Assembly: GCA_031291335.1 (NCBI GenBank)
Contig: JARLJF010000071.1
Coordinates: 20,012 to 84,011 of the forward strand
From: Pandoraea sp.
Lineage (GTDB): Bacteria; Pseudomonadota; Gammaproteobacteria; Burkholderiales; Burkholderiaceae
Direction: 5' to 3'
DNA length: 64,000 bases
Part shown: positions 8,253 to 17,285 of the stretch, one piece after another
How positions within the stretch are numbered: the first letter of the stretch is position 1
Layout: the number at the start of each line of letters is the position of its first letter
The notes under the pieces: generated by a model
What the model saw: the letters and a program-made list of their open reading frames with translations, nothing else
What the model was told of the DNA's origin: nothing
Database searches by the model: none
Program-made: the position numbers and the translations under genes

Positions 8253-9340
8253 CCTCAGGTAATACCGAACGCTTCGTCGATTTGCGAAGCGATACCGTCA
8301 CCCGGCCCACGGCGCTCATGTGGGAGGCGATGCAGACCGCGTCGCTGGGTGACGACACGCTCGAGGGCGATCCCACGGTGCGTGCCCTTGAGCATCTCGC
8401 GGCCGTGATGACCGGAAAAGAGGAGGCGATGTTCGTCGTCTCCGGCACGATGGGCAATCTGATCGCCTCGCTGTGTCACGCCACGCGTGGCGGCGAGGCC
8501 GTGCTCGACGCGCAGGCGCACATGGCGAAATCGGAGGCGGGCGGCATGTCGCGGCTCGCCCATCTGTATCCGGTGCTGATCCCGTCGGTGCGCGGCGAGA
8601 TGGATCTCGATCAACTGGCCGGGGCGCTGCGCCCGGGCTTTTCGCGTTACGGACAGCCCACGGCAATGGTCGGTGTCGAGTCGACGCATAACCACTCGGG
8701 TGGCTACGTGCCGTCGCTGGCGTATCTGGCAGATGTGCACGCGCTGGCGTCGCGCGCGGGCGTCCCGGTGCATATGGACGGCGCGCGTGTCTTCAATGCG
8801 GCCGCCGCGCTGAGTGTCGACGTCGCCAAAGTCGCGGCGCATTGCGAAAGCCTGACGTTCTGCCTGTCGAAGGGACTTTCCGCGCCGATGGGCGCGATGC
8901 TGGCCGGTTCGCACGCGATGATCGAACAGGCGCGCACGTTCCGTCGCATGACCGGCGGCGGTCTGCGTCAGGCAGGCATCATGGCTGCGGCAGGCAAGGT
9001 GGCACTGGAGACAATGGTCACGCGTCTGTCCGACGACAATCAGCGCGCGCAACGCCTGTGGGCGGGGCTCGCCAGGATCGATCCTCAATTGGTGGATACG
9101 GTGCCGTCGAACAGCAATATCGTGCGGTTGCGTGTCGCACAGCAGCGAGAGCCCAATCCCAAGGCGTGGGAAGCGGCGCTGGCGGAATACGGCATTCTGG
9201 CGCGCGCGAGCGGCACGGCCATGCTGCGGCTGGTCACGCATCGCCATATCGGTGACGACGATATCGACGAGACCATCGCGGCCATCGCGTCAATTCGCGA
9301 CACCTTTGCCGCGAAGGCCTCGCCGCTCGGCGTCCTTTGA
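8249..9340 (+). CDS. ltaE: Low-specificity threonine aldolase (PLP-dependent)
   Basis: 363-residue PLP enzyme that cleaves L- or allo-threonine and related beta-hydroxy amino acids to glycine and an aldehyde. The N-terminal DLRSDTVTRPT is the hallmark of the family; HMDGAR holds the cofactor aspartate (Asp177) and LTFCLSKGLSAPMG the Schiff-base lysine (Lys208). Its ATG overlaps the symporter stop by four bases (ATGA), so the two are translationally coupled under the GntR regulator. The set looks like a uptake-and-cleavage pathway. The gene symbol is by family; stereospecificity is not visible. Confidence 0.9.
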   Translation: MTSGNTERFVDLRSDTVTRPTALMWEAMQTASLGDDTLEGDPTVRALEHLAAVMTGKEEAMFVVSGTMGNLIASLCHATRGGEAVLDAQAHMAKSEAGGMSRLAHLYPVLIPSVRGEMDLDQLAGALRPGFSRYGQPTAMVGVESTHNHSGGYVPSLAYLADVHALASRAGVPVHMDGARVFNAAAALSVDVAKVAAHCESLTFCLSKGLSAPMGAMLAGSHAMIEQARTFRRMTGGGLRQAGIMAAAGKVALETMVTRLSDDNQRAQRLWAGLARIDPQLVDTVPSNSNIVRLRVAQQREPNPKAWEAALAEYGILARASGTAMLRLVTHRHIGDDDIDETIAAIASIRDTFAAKASPLGVL

Positions 9341-9358
9341 TTGGCTTGGCGGACGCGC

Positions 9359-10150
9359 TCAGCGATCCGCCACTGCCAGATACTGTTGTGGAGCGCGGCC
9401 GAAAAGCCGTTTGAACATCACAATGAACGCGCTCGGGCTGCGATAACCGAGCGCGAGCGCCACGTCGCCGACCGACGAACCGAGCGCAAGCCGGGTAATC
9501 GCTTCGGACGCGCGCATATGCTGGCACCAGCGTCCGAACGTCATGCCGGTTTCATCCTTGAAGCGACGCGCGAGTGTCTTGCCGCTCGCCCCCAACTCCT
9601 CTCCCCAGCGCTCCAGCGAGTAATCGGTGGCGGGCGCCATCATCATGTGCTCGCAGATCGCCAGCAGCTTCGCCGAGCTGGGCAGCGGCAACCCATGCTC
9701 GCCGGGCGCGGCGGCTTCGCGAAGCAGACGCAACAGCAGCGGAACCGAGAGTGCGGTGCGGCTGTCCGGCGCGTAATGAAATCCATCAGGCAGCATGTCA
9801 ACGGCCAGTTCGCGCAGCAGCGGACCCACGGTGAGCACCAGCGCATTCGGCCATAGCCATGACACCGCCCCCGGTTCGACGCTGATGGTGCAGAACTGCA
9901 TGCGTCCGACGGCGTGCAATTCGTGCGGCGTGTTCGGCGGCAGCCACAGCGCGCGCGAGGCGGGCAGTGTCCACGTGTGCGCAGGGGTAAGCACGCGCAC
10001 GACGCCCCGCAGTGCCATCACCACGTGACCGTGCTGATGTTGATGCCAGGGCTGGCGCTCACCATCCTCGCATTCCATGCCCGATAGCGTGACGTCGCGC
10101 GGCAAATGTCGACGCGTTTCCGGATAGCGACGCAGCAGCAATTCCTTCAT
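9359..10150 (-). CDS. AraC-family regulator divergent from siderophore receptor 1
   Basis: 263-residue regulator with an N-terminal cupin sensor (WHQHQHGHVVMALRGVVRVL, then ALWLPPNTPHELHAVG) and a C-terminal double helix-turn-helix (SLERWGEELGASGKTLARRF; DVALALGYRSPSAFIVMFKR). It is the same architecture as the AraC proteins at 18113-18898 and 61078-61854. It lies head-to-head with TonB receptor 1 across a 272-base gap that also holds a Fur-like site, so it probably activates that uptake operon when the ferric siderophore is present, as PchR- or AlcR-like AraC regulators do. Start chosen at ATG 10150. Confidence 0.9.
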   Translation of the reverse strand: MKELLLRRYPETRRHLPRDVTLSGMECEDGERQPWHQHQHGHVVMALRGVVRVLTPAHTWTLPASRALWLPPNTPHELHAVGRMQFCTISVEPGAVSWLWPNALVLTVGPLLRELAVDMLPDGFHYAPDSRTALSVPLLLRLLREAAAPGEHGLPLPSSAKLLAICEHMMMAPATDYSLERWGEELGASGKTLARRFKDETGMTFGRWCQHMRASEAITRLALGSSVGDVALALGYRSPSAFIVMFKRLFGRAPQQYLAVADR

Positions 10151-10249
10151 GACGACTTCCCAACCCGACCGATCGACGGTCTCGCGACGGGCCGTTTGTC
10201 CTGTTGCCCCTCGTGAGGAGGACGCGGCACGCCAAAGCATAGAGAAAGA

Positions 10250-10262
10250 GACAAAAATTGTC
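10250..10262. promoter_or_regulatory. Palindrome GACAA-AAA-TTGTC between AraC and receptor 1
   Basis: A perfect 5-3-5 inverted repeat in the divergent AraC/receptor gap. A similar element, CGACA-TTTAT-TGTCG, occurs at 18950-18964 in the second AraC/receptor gap. Both are candidates for the binding site of the paralogous AraC regulators; short repeats of this size can arise by chance. Confidence 0.3.
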
Positions 10263-10355
10263 CATTTCTCAACATTTTTTGTGATTCACAGCAAAAACAT
10301 CCCCGGTATTCTACCAACTGCCACAAGGGTTCAGGTGGCAGATATAAGTAATAAT

Positions 10356-10374
10356 AGTAATGCGTCTCATTTAT
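10356..10374. promoter_or_regulatory. Fur-box-like site upstream of receptor 1
   Basis: TAATGCGTCTCATT at 10358-10371 is nearly the same as the element before receptor 2 (TAATGAGTCTCATT, 19036-19049). The second version contains a perfect 6-1-6 inverted repeat, the Fur half-site arrangement. The apparent in-frame ATG at 10360 lies inside this element, which argues against that ATG being the start. Confidence 0.5.
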
Positions 10375-10422
10375 TTTAATTCATTCGAAAAGAATGGCAC
10401 TGACGCGGGAAGCGTAGTCAAA

Positions 10423-12591
10423 GTGAAACGAAACCACACGGGGAAGCCGGCCCATCCGCGGCGATTGACGGTATTGGCGGCAGTGATCGCGGGCACGGCC
10501 ATGGGGCATCAGGTGGCCATGGCGGCCGATGCAGACAACACCAGTGCCGCAGGGGCGGCAACAGGCGCGGTGGCATTGCCGGCGACGCAAGTCACTGGCT
10601 CGTCGCTCGCGGAGAATCCGAGCGGGCCGGGGCAGGGCTACGTTGCCAAGCGCATGAAAACCGCCACGAAGACGGATTCGGCGACGCTCACCCAACCGCA
10701 GGCGACGGCGACGGTCACGCGCCAGCAGATGGACGATCAGGGCGCGATCACGATCGATCAGGCGTTGCGCTACACCACGGGTGTCACTACGCAGGACGGC
10801 ACCGACGTGCGCTTCGACCAGCTTCGCGCACGGGGCTTCGACATCGATCCCTATCTCGACGGTCTGGCCATCTTCCAGTCGCCGCGTTTCGCCACGGCAC
10901 GCGTCGACCCGTATCTGCTCGATCGCATCGATGTGATGTTCGGCCCGTCGTCGGTGCTCTACGGTCAGGGCAACCCGGGCGGTCTGGTCAACTACAGCAG
11001 CAAATTGCCGACCGATCAACCGCTGCGTGAAGTCACGCTGCAAATTGGCAATCACGACACCTATCAGGCCGGCTTTGATCTCGGCGGCTCGCTGACGCCG
11101 GACGGCACGATCCTTTACCGCGTCGTCGGTCTGGCACGCGACGCCAAGACGCAGGTGAGCGCCATCAAGGACGAGCGTCTGGCGATTGCGCCGTCGATCA
11201 CGTTCAAGCCCGATCGCGACACGTCGCTCACGTTGCTCGCTGGCTACCAGCGCGATCCGGCGGGGGGGCTGTTCAATCCGGTGCCGGCCAGCGGCACGCT
11301 GTACGTCAATCCGAACGGCCGGCTCGGCCCGGATCAGTACTTCGGTGACCCGACGCGCGACGGCATGCAGCGCACGCAATACTGGTTCGGGTATCAGTTC
11401 GCCAGGCAGTTGAACGATACGTGGCGGATCTCGCAGAACGCGCGTTATCTGCATATCGACCAGAACTACTACCAGACGTCTGTCACGAGCGGATACGGTG
11501 CCGACCAGAGCACCGTGTACATGTGGGGGAATGCCGACCACGAGCATGTGAGCCAATGGCAAATCGATACGAACGCGCAGGCGAAGTTCTCGACCGGCCC
11601 GGTCGAGCACACCATGCTGTTCGGCTTCGACTATCGCCGCGTGCTTGAAGGCGACAATTACGGCGGCAGCGTGGTGGGGCAACTGAACCTTTTCAACCCG
11701 AATTACGCGTCGCTCGCGGGTGCGAATCAGAACACGCGTCTGGATTACTCCCTAAGTCAGGCAGGGTTGTATGCGCAGGATGAACTGCGTTACAACCGTT
11801 GGGTGCTTACGCTCGGGATGCGTGAGGACTGGGTGACGACACGCTCAAGCACGAACGGCTCGGCGCTTACGGCCGACAACCATGCATTCACTTGGCGTAC
11901 CGGGTTGGCGTATGCGTTCGACAACGGTCTCGCACCGTATGTGAGCTATGCGAAGTCGTTTGCGCCGGTACTGGGTACGACGTTCTCCGGTGGTGCGTTG
12001 CAGCCGACGCAGGGCAAGCAGTATGAAGTCGGCGTGCGCTATCAGCCGAAGAACTATGACGCAGCGCTGCGCCTCTCGGCGTTCGACCTGCGTCAGGAAA
12101 ATGTGAGCGTGGCCGACCCTGCGCATCCGACGTTCCCGACGCAGACCGGCGAGGTGCGCTCGCGCGGCTTCGAGGCCGAGGCGCGTGCCAACGTGACTCG
12201 TGACCTGAAGCTGATCGCCTCGTACACGTACGTCAATCAGGTCAACCTGCAAAGCACGACGGCGCAAGGCAAGCGTCCGCAGATCACACCGCGCAACAAC
12301 GTGGCGTTGTGGGCGGACTACACCTTGCACGATGGTGTGCTGCGCAATCTCGGCTTCGGTGCCGGGGTGCGTTACATGAGTTCGTCGGCAGGCGACGCCG
12401 CCAACACGTTCGAAGTGCCGAGCCGCACGCTGGTCGACGCCGCGGTGCACTACGACTGGCAGCAATGGCGCTTCGCGGTCAACGTGAGTAACCTCTTCAA
12501 TCGCGAATACATCTCGTACTGCACGAATTCATTCCTCTGCTACTACGGCGCGACGAGAACCGTACTGGGGACTGCCCGATATCAATGGTGA
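10423..12591 (+). CDS. TonB-dependent siderophore receptor 1 (FhuA/FpvA-type)
   Basis: About 722-residue outer-membrane receptor that takes up a ferric siderophore using TonB energy. After a basic start and signal peptide (LTVLAAVIAGTAMGHQVAMA) come the plug domain (TATVTRQQMDDQGAITIDQA; PYLLDRIDVMFGPSSVLYGQ; NPGGLVNYSSK) and a 22-strand type barrel ending in an aromatic residue (YQW). The frame is open from an ATG at 10360, but that codon lies in a Fur-like element and gives an unlikely N-terminus; GTG 10423, with GGGAAG about 10 bases before it, is preferred. Its stop overlaps the next gene. It heads an uptake operon ending at 18060. Confidence 0.92.
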   Translation: MKRNHTGKPAHPRRLTVLAAVIAGTAMGHQVAMAADADNTSAAGAATGAVALPATQVTGSSLAENPSGPGQGYVAKRMKTATKTDSATLTQPQATATVTRQQMDDQGAITIDQALRYTTGVTTQDGTDVRFDQLRARGFDIDPYLDGLAIFQSPRFATARVDPYLLDRIDVMFGPSSVLYGQGNPGGLVNYSSKLPTDQPLREVTLQIGNHDTYQAGFDLGGSLTPDGTILYRVVGLARDAKTQVSAIKDERLAIAPSITFKPDRDTSLTLLAGYQRDPAGGLFNPVPASGTLYVNPNGRLGPDQYFGDPTRDGMQRTQYWFGYQFARQLNDTWRISQNARYLHIDQNYYQTSVTSGYGADQSTVYMWGNADHEHVSQWQIDTNAQAKFSTGPVEHTMLFGFDYRRVLEGDNYGGSVVGQLNLFNPNYASLAGANQNTRLDYSLSQAGLYAQDELRYNRWVLTLGMREDWVTTRSSTNGSALTADNHAFTWRTGLAYAFDNGLAPYVSYAKSFAPVLGTTFSGGALQPTQGKQYEVGVRYQPKNYDAALRLSAFDLRQENVSVADPAHPTFPTQTGEVRSRGFEAEARANVTRDLKLIASYTYVNQVNLQSTTAQGKRPQITPRNNVALWADYTLHDGVLRNLGFGAGVRYMSSSAGDAANTFEVPSRTLVDAAVHYDWQQWRFAVNVSNLFNREYISYCTNSFLCYYGATRTVLGTARYQW

Positions 12592-13505
12592 TGCAACGAA
12601 AATCGTTTGCCGCCCGCCGCCGCCTTCTGGCGGCGGCGGGCGTTGGTGCGCTCGCACCATTCATGGTGCCTGCGCGTGCGCGGGCGGCGTCCGCGCCGGG
12701 CAGAATGCCGCGCGTGGTGGTACTCGACTGGGGCCTCGCGGCACAGGTGCTTGCGCTCGGCGTGACCCCCGTGGGCGTAGCGCGACCGCCGTGGTATCGC
12801 ATCCTCTCAGGAACGCCGGAGATGCCCGAGTCGGTCGTCGACACCGGTCTGTTGTTTCAGCCCAACTTCGAAGTGGTGCAGGCGTTGAAGCCCGATCTGA
12901 TCGTCATTACGCCGCTGCACGGGGCGCTTGCCGATTCGCTCGCCCGGATTGCGCCGCTATTCGTCGCGCCACGCGCCCATCCGCATGAAGATGGTTATCA
13001 GCTTGCGCTGCGACGCGCGCGTGCCCTTGGCGATGCGTTGGGACGTCCGGCCGAGACCACCCGGCTGCTCGAAGAGACCGACGCGCGTATGGCGGCGCTG
13101 CATGCGCGCTTGGCACAGTACCGTGAAGTCACCCAACGTCCGATTTATCTGATGAGTCCGATCGATACCCGGCTGACCAATGTCTTCGGTCGCGAAAGTG
13201 TGTTCGGCGGGACGTTGAGCGCCATTGGCCTCACCAACGCCTGGCGTCGTCCGAGCGATACGGAGGGCATGGCGCAAGTCGATTACACCCAATTGGGCGC
13301 CGATCAGGACGCGCGCGCGATGATCATCGGCACGCGTCCCGGTCTACTCAATCTGCTCGGCGAGAGTCCGCTATGGCGTGCGCTGCCGTTCGTACAAGGC
13401 AAGCGCATCAGCCAACTGCCGATGCTGTTGCCCACGGGCGGCACGCCCACGGCGCTGCGTCTGGCCGGTGTCCTGAGCGCAGCACTCACGGGGGAGGCCG
13501 CATGA
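12585..13505 (+). CDS. Ferric-siderophore periplasmic binding protein (FhuD/OrbB-like)
   Basis: 306-residue periplasmic substrate-binding protein of the FhuD/BtuF fold. A twin-arginine-like N-terminus (ARRRLLAAAGVGALAPF) precedes an Ala-rich cleavage zone. RVVVLDWGLAAQVLALGVTP is the standard first strand and helix of FhuD-type proteins, and LKPDLIVITP the conserved second motif. It hands the siderophore to the FhuB-like permease, whose start codon overlaps its stop. Start overlaps the receptor stop (ATGGTGATG), so translation is coupled. Confidence 0.9.
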   Translation: MVMQRKSFAARRRLLAAAGVGALAPFMVPARARAASAPGRMPRVVVLDWGLAAQVLALGVTPVGVARPPWYRILSGTPEMPESVVDTGLLFQPNFEVVQALKPDLIVITPLHGALADSLARIAPLFVAPRAHPHEDGYQLALRRARALGDALGRPAETTRLLEETDARMAALHARLAQYREVTQRPIYLMSPIDTRLTNVFGRESVFGGTLSAIGLTNAWRRPSDTEGMAQVDYTQLGADQDARAMIIGTRPGLLNLLGESPLWRALPFVQGKRISQLPMLLPTGGTPTALRLAGVLSAALTGEAA

Positions 13506-15586
13506 GCGCACCGAACCCGCTTCGTCCCATGACGGCCGGTGGCACGTTCGGCACCGCGTCGCCTGCCGTGCCGCGTCACCTCTGGCGGCTGGCGTTGATC
13601 GTCGGGCTGCCTGCATTGGCTTTGGTCGTTACGACATTCCTGGCATTGCGTCCGGCCGGTGTCGACGGCGCTACATTCCTCACAGCGGTGTGGCACGCCG
13701 TGACCCATTCGACGCCGGAATCTCAGGCACCGGCAACGGCCGCCGCGATGTCGGGCCTTCTTGTGAATTACGCGTGGCTTCCGCGTCTGGCGATGGCGGC
13801 TTTGGCCGGTGCTGGATTGGCGCTTGCCGGCGTGATGTTCCAGCAGGTGTTGCGCAACCCGTTGGCCGAACCGTTGACGCTGGGAGTGGCCTCGGGCGCG
13901 TTTCTCGCGCTCTCGGCTGCGGCGATCTGGCTGCCGTGGCTTGCGCTGGCGTGGCGTGTCGGAATCGCGCTGGGCGGCGCGACGCTGGCCGTCACGCTGG
14001 TGATGGCGTTGACGTGGCGCAGTCGCTTCGCCCCCGTGCCGGTCATTCTGGCGGGCATGGTCGTCAACCTGTATTGCAGCGGTCTGGCGATGATGTTGTC
14101 GATGACCCATGAGCGCGCGCTCGTCGGTGTATTTGCCTGGGGCGCTGGCTCGCTCGTGCAGAATGGCTGGCATGACGTTGTCTGGTTGCTGCCGTGCGTG
14201 CTGGTGAGCGTTCTCGCAGCCGCGTTGCTGCTCAGACCGCTCACGCTTTTCACGCTGGACGACCGCAGCATGTCGCAACTGGGGGCGCGCGTCGCGTGGA
14301 TACGGACCGCTGGGCTGGGCGTTGCGGTGGCGCTTTCGGCATGCATCATCAGCGTGGTCGGCGTCATCGGATTCGTCGGTCTGGCAGGCCCGCAACTGGT
14401 GCGGCTCGCGGGCGCACGACGGTTGCGCGATCAGATGCGATGGGCGCCGTTCGTCGGCGCGCTCATGCTGATTCTCACCGATCAGATCGTGCAGTGTCTG
14501 CCGCTCTTCGACGGCGCAACGTTGCCGACCGGCGCGGCGGCTGCGCTCTTGGGCGGCCCGCTGCTGCTGTGGCTGCTGCAACGCACGCGTGCGGGCGAAG
14601 TGGCGACAGCCGATGCCACGCCGCCGTCGCGTGCGCGTCACCCCTGGCGTCGGCTCTTGCTGGCGCTGACGTTCGGCGCGGTACTCATCTGGGTGACGTT
14701 GCATAGCGGCCTGACACTGGACGGTTGGCAATGGACCCGCGGTGAGTCGTGGGCGACGCTTTGGCCGTGGCGGGTACCGCGCATGGTGGCTTCGGCGGCG
14801 GCAGGGGGCGCGCTCGCGCTGGCCGGCACGCTGCTGCAACGTATCAGCGGCAATCCGATGGCCAGCCCCGAGCTGCTCGGGGTGAGTGGCGGTGCGATGC
14901 TGGGCGTGCTGATCGTCACGTGGGTCGTTGTCGGGCCCGGCGCGTCGACGCTGTTCGGCGCGGCGTTCGCCGGTGCGGTCGTCAGTCTCATCGTCATGTT
15001 GACACTCTCGCGCAAGGGCGGCTTCTCTCCGACGCGCATGCTGCTCGCCGGTGTTGCCATCTCGGGCATGGCGCAATCGCTGGTGGCGATCGTGAGCGCC
15101 AGCGGCACGGCGAACGCTTTCCTGTTGCGCTCGCTGATGCTGGGGCTGACCTATGTCATTGGCCCGGGCATTGCCGCAGTCACGGCGTTGGGGGCGCTCG
15201 CCGGGCTGTTCCTGACCTGTCTGGCATCGCGCTGGCTCGATTTGCTGCCGATGGGCGACGCGACAGCCACCGCCGTCGGCGTGAATGTGAAGCGTGCTCG
15301 CCTGGGGTTGTGGTGTCTGGCCGCAGCGCTGAGCGCCGTGGCGACACTCGTGGTCGGACCGCTGTCGTTCGTCGGCTTGCTCGCGCCGCATGCCGCGCGT
15401 CTGGCCGGCTACGGCAAGGGGCGTTCACAGGCGGTCGCAAGCGCCGTTGTCGGCGGCCTGTTGATGATCGCCGCTGACTGGCTCGGTCGCAATCTGATGT
15501 TCCCTCAGCAGTTGCCCGCGGGCGTGCTGGCCATGCTGATCGGTGCGCCTTATCTGTTGTGGCACCTGCGCCGTCAGGTGGCGTGA
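13502..15586 (+). CDS. Double-length ferric-siderophore ABC permease (FhuB/OrbD-like)
   Basis: 694-residue inner-membrane permease made of two fused FecCD-type halves, as in FhuB. Each half carries the family signature: FQQVLRNPLAEPLTLGVASG in the first and LLQRISGNPMASPELLGVSG in the second; GFVGLAGPQLVRL and SFVGLLAPHAARL are the matching coupling regions. The start ATG 13502 overlaps the upstream stop. It works with the binding protein upstream and the ATPase at 17278-18060; an exporter gene is inserted between. Confidence 0.93.
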   Translation: MSAPNPLRPMTAGGTFGTASPAVPRHLWRLALIVGLPALALVVTTFLALRPAGVDGATFLTAVWHAVTHSTPESQAPATAAAMSGLLVNYAWLPRLAMAALAGAGLALAGVMFQQVLRNPLAEPLTLGVASGAFLALSAAAIWLPWLALAWRVGIALGGATLAVTLVMALTWRSRFAPVPVILAGMVVNLYCSGLAMMLSMTHERALVGVFAWGAGSLVQNGWHDVVWLLPCVLVSVLAAALLLRPLTLFTLDDRSMSQLGARVAWIRTAGLGVAVALSACIISVVGVIGFVGLAGPQLVRLAGARRLRDQMRWAPFVGALMLILTDQIVQCLPLFDGATLPTGAAAALLGGPLLLWLLQRTRAGEVATADATPPSRARHPWRRLLLALTFGAVLIWVTLHSGLTLDGWQWTRGESWATLWPWRVPRMVASAAAGGALALAGTLLQRISGNPMASPELLGVSGGAMLGVLIVTWVVVGPGASTLFGAAFAGAVVSLIVMLTLSRKGGFSPTRMLLAGVAISGMAQSLVAIVSASGTANAFLLRSLMLGLTYVIGPGIAAVTALGALAGLFLTCLASRWLDLLPMGDATATAVGVNVKRARLGLWCLAAALSAVATLVVGPLSFVGLLAPHAARLAGYGKGRSQAVASAVVGGLLMIAADWLGRNLMFPQQLPAGVLAMLIGAPYLLWHLRRQVA

Positions 15587-15626
15587 AGTCCCCCTCATCC
15601 CCATAAAAAAGAGAGATTCCCCTCCT

Positions 15627-17285
15627 ATGTCCTTGTTCTGGCAACTGGTGCGTTCTTCCCGATGGCCGTTGGCGATTGCGTTTGCCGGCAGTCTCGTGAG
15701 CGGCTTCGGCAACGCCGGTCTTGTCGCACTCATCAATCAGGCGCTGGGCACGCCGCGTGACCACCTGGGTGAACTGGGCCTGCAGTTCCTCGGGCTCGGT
15801 CTGCTCGTGCTGGTCACGCGCGCGGTGTCGCAAACGCTTTTCATGTCGCTCGGCCAGCGTGCCAAGGCGGCGCTGCGCATGCAGGTGGTGCGACGCATCG
15901 GCGCGGCGCCGTACGCGAGCCTCGAGCGGCATGGCATCTCGCGCGCTATCGCCGTGCTCACGCAGGATCTCGACGCCATCGTCGTGCTGTTCGTCAGTCT
16001 TCCCGTGCTGGCGATGCAAGGGGCGGTGATCGCGGGCTGTCTCGTCTACCTCGGCTATCTGTCCTGGAACATTCTGCTGTTTGCCGTAGTGACGATTTTC
16101 ATCGGGGCGGCTGGATTTCGCTTCGCGAACGGGCGGGCGTTGCTGCACCTGCGCAGCTCGCGCAAGCGTGAGGAAGCGTTGGTGAAGGACTTCCGGGCGC
16201 TGTTCGACGGCGCCAAGGAGCTGAAGCTGCATCGCGCGCGCCGCGACGCCTTCATCGAAGACCGTCTCGCCACCAACGTTGAAGCGGTGCGTGTGCAGCG
16301 TACGCGCGGCTACGTGCTCTACGCGGCGGCGGCCAGTTGGGGCAGTTTCATTCTGTTCGCGTTCATCGGCCTGACGCTGTTCGTTGTCTTGCGTCACGTC
16401 GACTTGCCGCCGGAGGTCGTGTCCGGCTACGCGCTGGTGTTCCTGTACATGATCATGCCCATCGAGGGCGTGCTGTCGGCATTGCCGGCACTCGGCACGG
16501 CACGCGTGGCGCTTGAGCGCATTGCGCTGGTGGAGAGCGAACTGCCGCGCGAGTTGTTGCTTGCTCCGGGCAACGGTGACAAGCCGGCGTTCCGGGAGAT
16601 CGCGCTGGAAGGCGTGACTCACCGTTACTTCCGCGAACAAGAGAACGAGGTCTTCACGCTGGGGCCCATCGATCTGACGTTCCGCCCTGGTGAGCTTGTC
16701 TATCTGGTCGGTGGCAACGGCAGTGGCAAGACTACGCTCGCCAAGCTGATCGTCGGGCTGTATGTGCCGGAAGACGGGCGAATTCTGGTCGATGGCGTGC
16801 CGGTGGGCGATGCCGATCGTGACCAGTATCGTCAGCTCTTCTCCGTGGTGTTCAGTGACTTCTTCCTGTTCGAGCACTTGCTCGGCCTGCCGCCGGAAGG
16901 GCTGGACGCGCAAGCGCACGCGCTGCTCAAATCGCTGCAACTCGACCACAAGCTCACGATTGAAGACGGCCGCTTCTCGACGCTCGATCTCTCGCAAGGG
17001 CAGCGAAAGCGTCTGGCGTTGCTCGTGGCCTATCTGGAAGACCGGCCGTTCTATGTCTTCGACGAATGGGCGGCAGATCAGGACCCGCTGTTCAAGGATG
17101 TTTTCTACCGGCAGATGCTGCCCGCGCTCAAGGCACGCGGCAAAAGCGTGCTGGTCATTACGCACGACGATCGCTATTTCGATCTGGCCGATCGTCTGAT
17201 TCGTCTCGACTACGGTCAACTGCGCTCGCCGCAGGCCGAGGTCGCCCCGCCAGCCGGACCGCTTTCCCCGACGCCTCATGACTGA
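15627..17285 (+). CDS. PvdE/OrbE-type cyclic-peptide ABC exporter
   Basis: 552-residue fused ABC transporter: membrane domain of about six helices (residues 1-300) and an ATPase domain with Walker A GGNGSGKTT (362-370), signature LSQGQRKR (455-462) and Walker B FDEW (478-481). The DEWAADQDP block is typical of the SyrD/PvdE family, which moves peptide siderophores or their precursors from cytoplasm to periplasm. In the ornibactin locus of Burkholderia a similar gene (orbE) sits beside the uptake genes, as here. Start ATG 15627 chosen over upstream in-frame codons. Its stop overlaps the ATPase start. Confidence 0.9.
   Translation: MSLFWQLVRSSRWPLAIAFAGSLVSGFGNAGLVALINQALGTPRDHLGELGLQFLGLGLLVLVTRAVSQTLFMSLGQRAKAALRMQVVRRIGAAPYASLERHGISRAIAVLTQDLDAIVVLFVSLPVLAMQGAVIAGCLVYLGYLSWNILLFAVVTIFIGAAGFRFANGRALLHLRSSRKREEALVKDFRALFDGAKELKLHRARRDAFIEDRLATNVEAVRVQRTRGYVLYAAAASWGSFILFAFIGLTLFVVLRHVDLPPEVVSGYALVFLYMIMPIEGVLSALPALGTARVALERIALVESELPRELLLAPGNGDKPAFREIALEGVTHRYFREQENEVFTLGPIDLTFRPGELVYLVGGNGSGKTTLAKLIVGLYVPEDGRILVDGVPVGDADRDQYRQLFSVVFSDFFLFEHLLGLPPEGLDAQAHALLKSLQLDHKLTIEDGRFSTLDLSQGQRKRLALLVAYLEDRPFYVFDEWAADQDPLFKDVFYRQMLPALKARGKSVLVITHDDRYFDLADRLIRLDYGQLRSPQAEVAPPAGPLSPTPHD

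Noticed and set aside
13304..15391. 695-codon minus-strand frame, Arg/Gln/His-rich
   Set aside because: Antisense to the FhuB-like permease; composition (RRR, QQ, H runs) is typical of the complement of hydrophobic codons.
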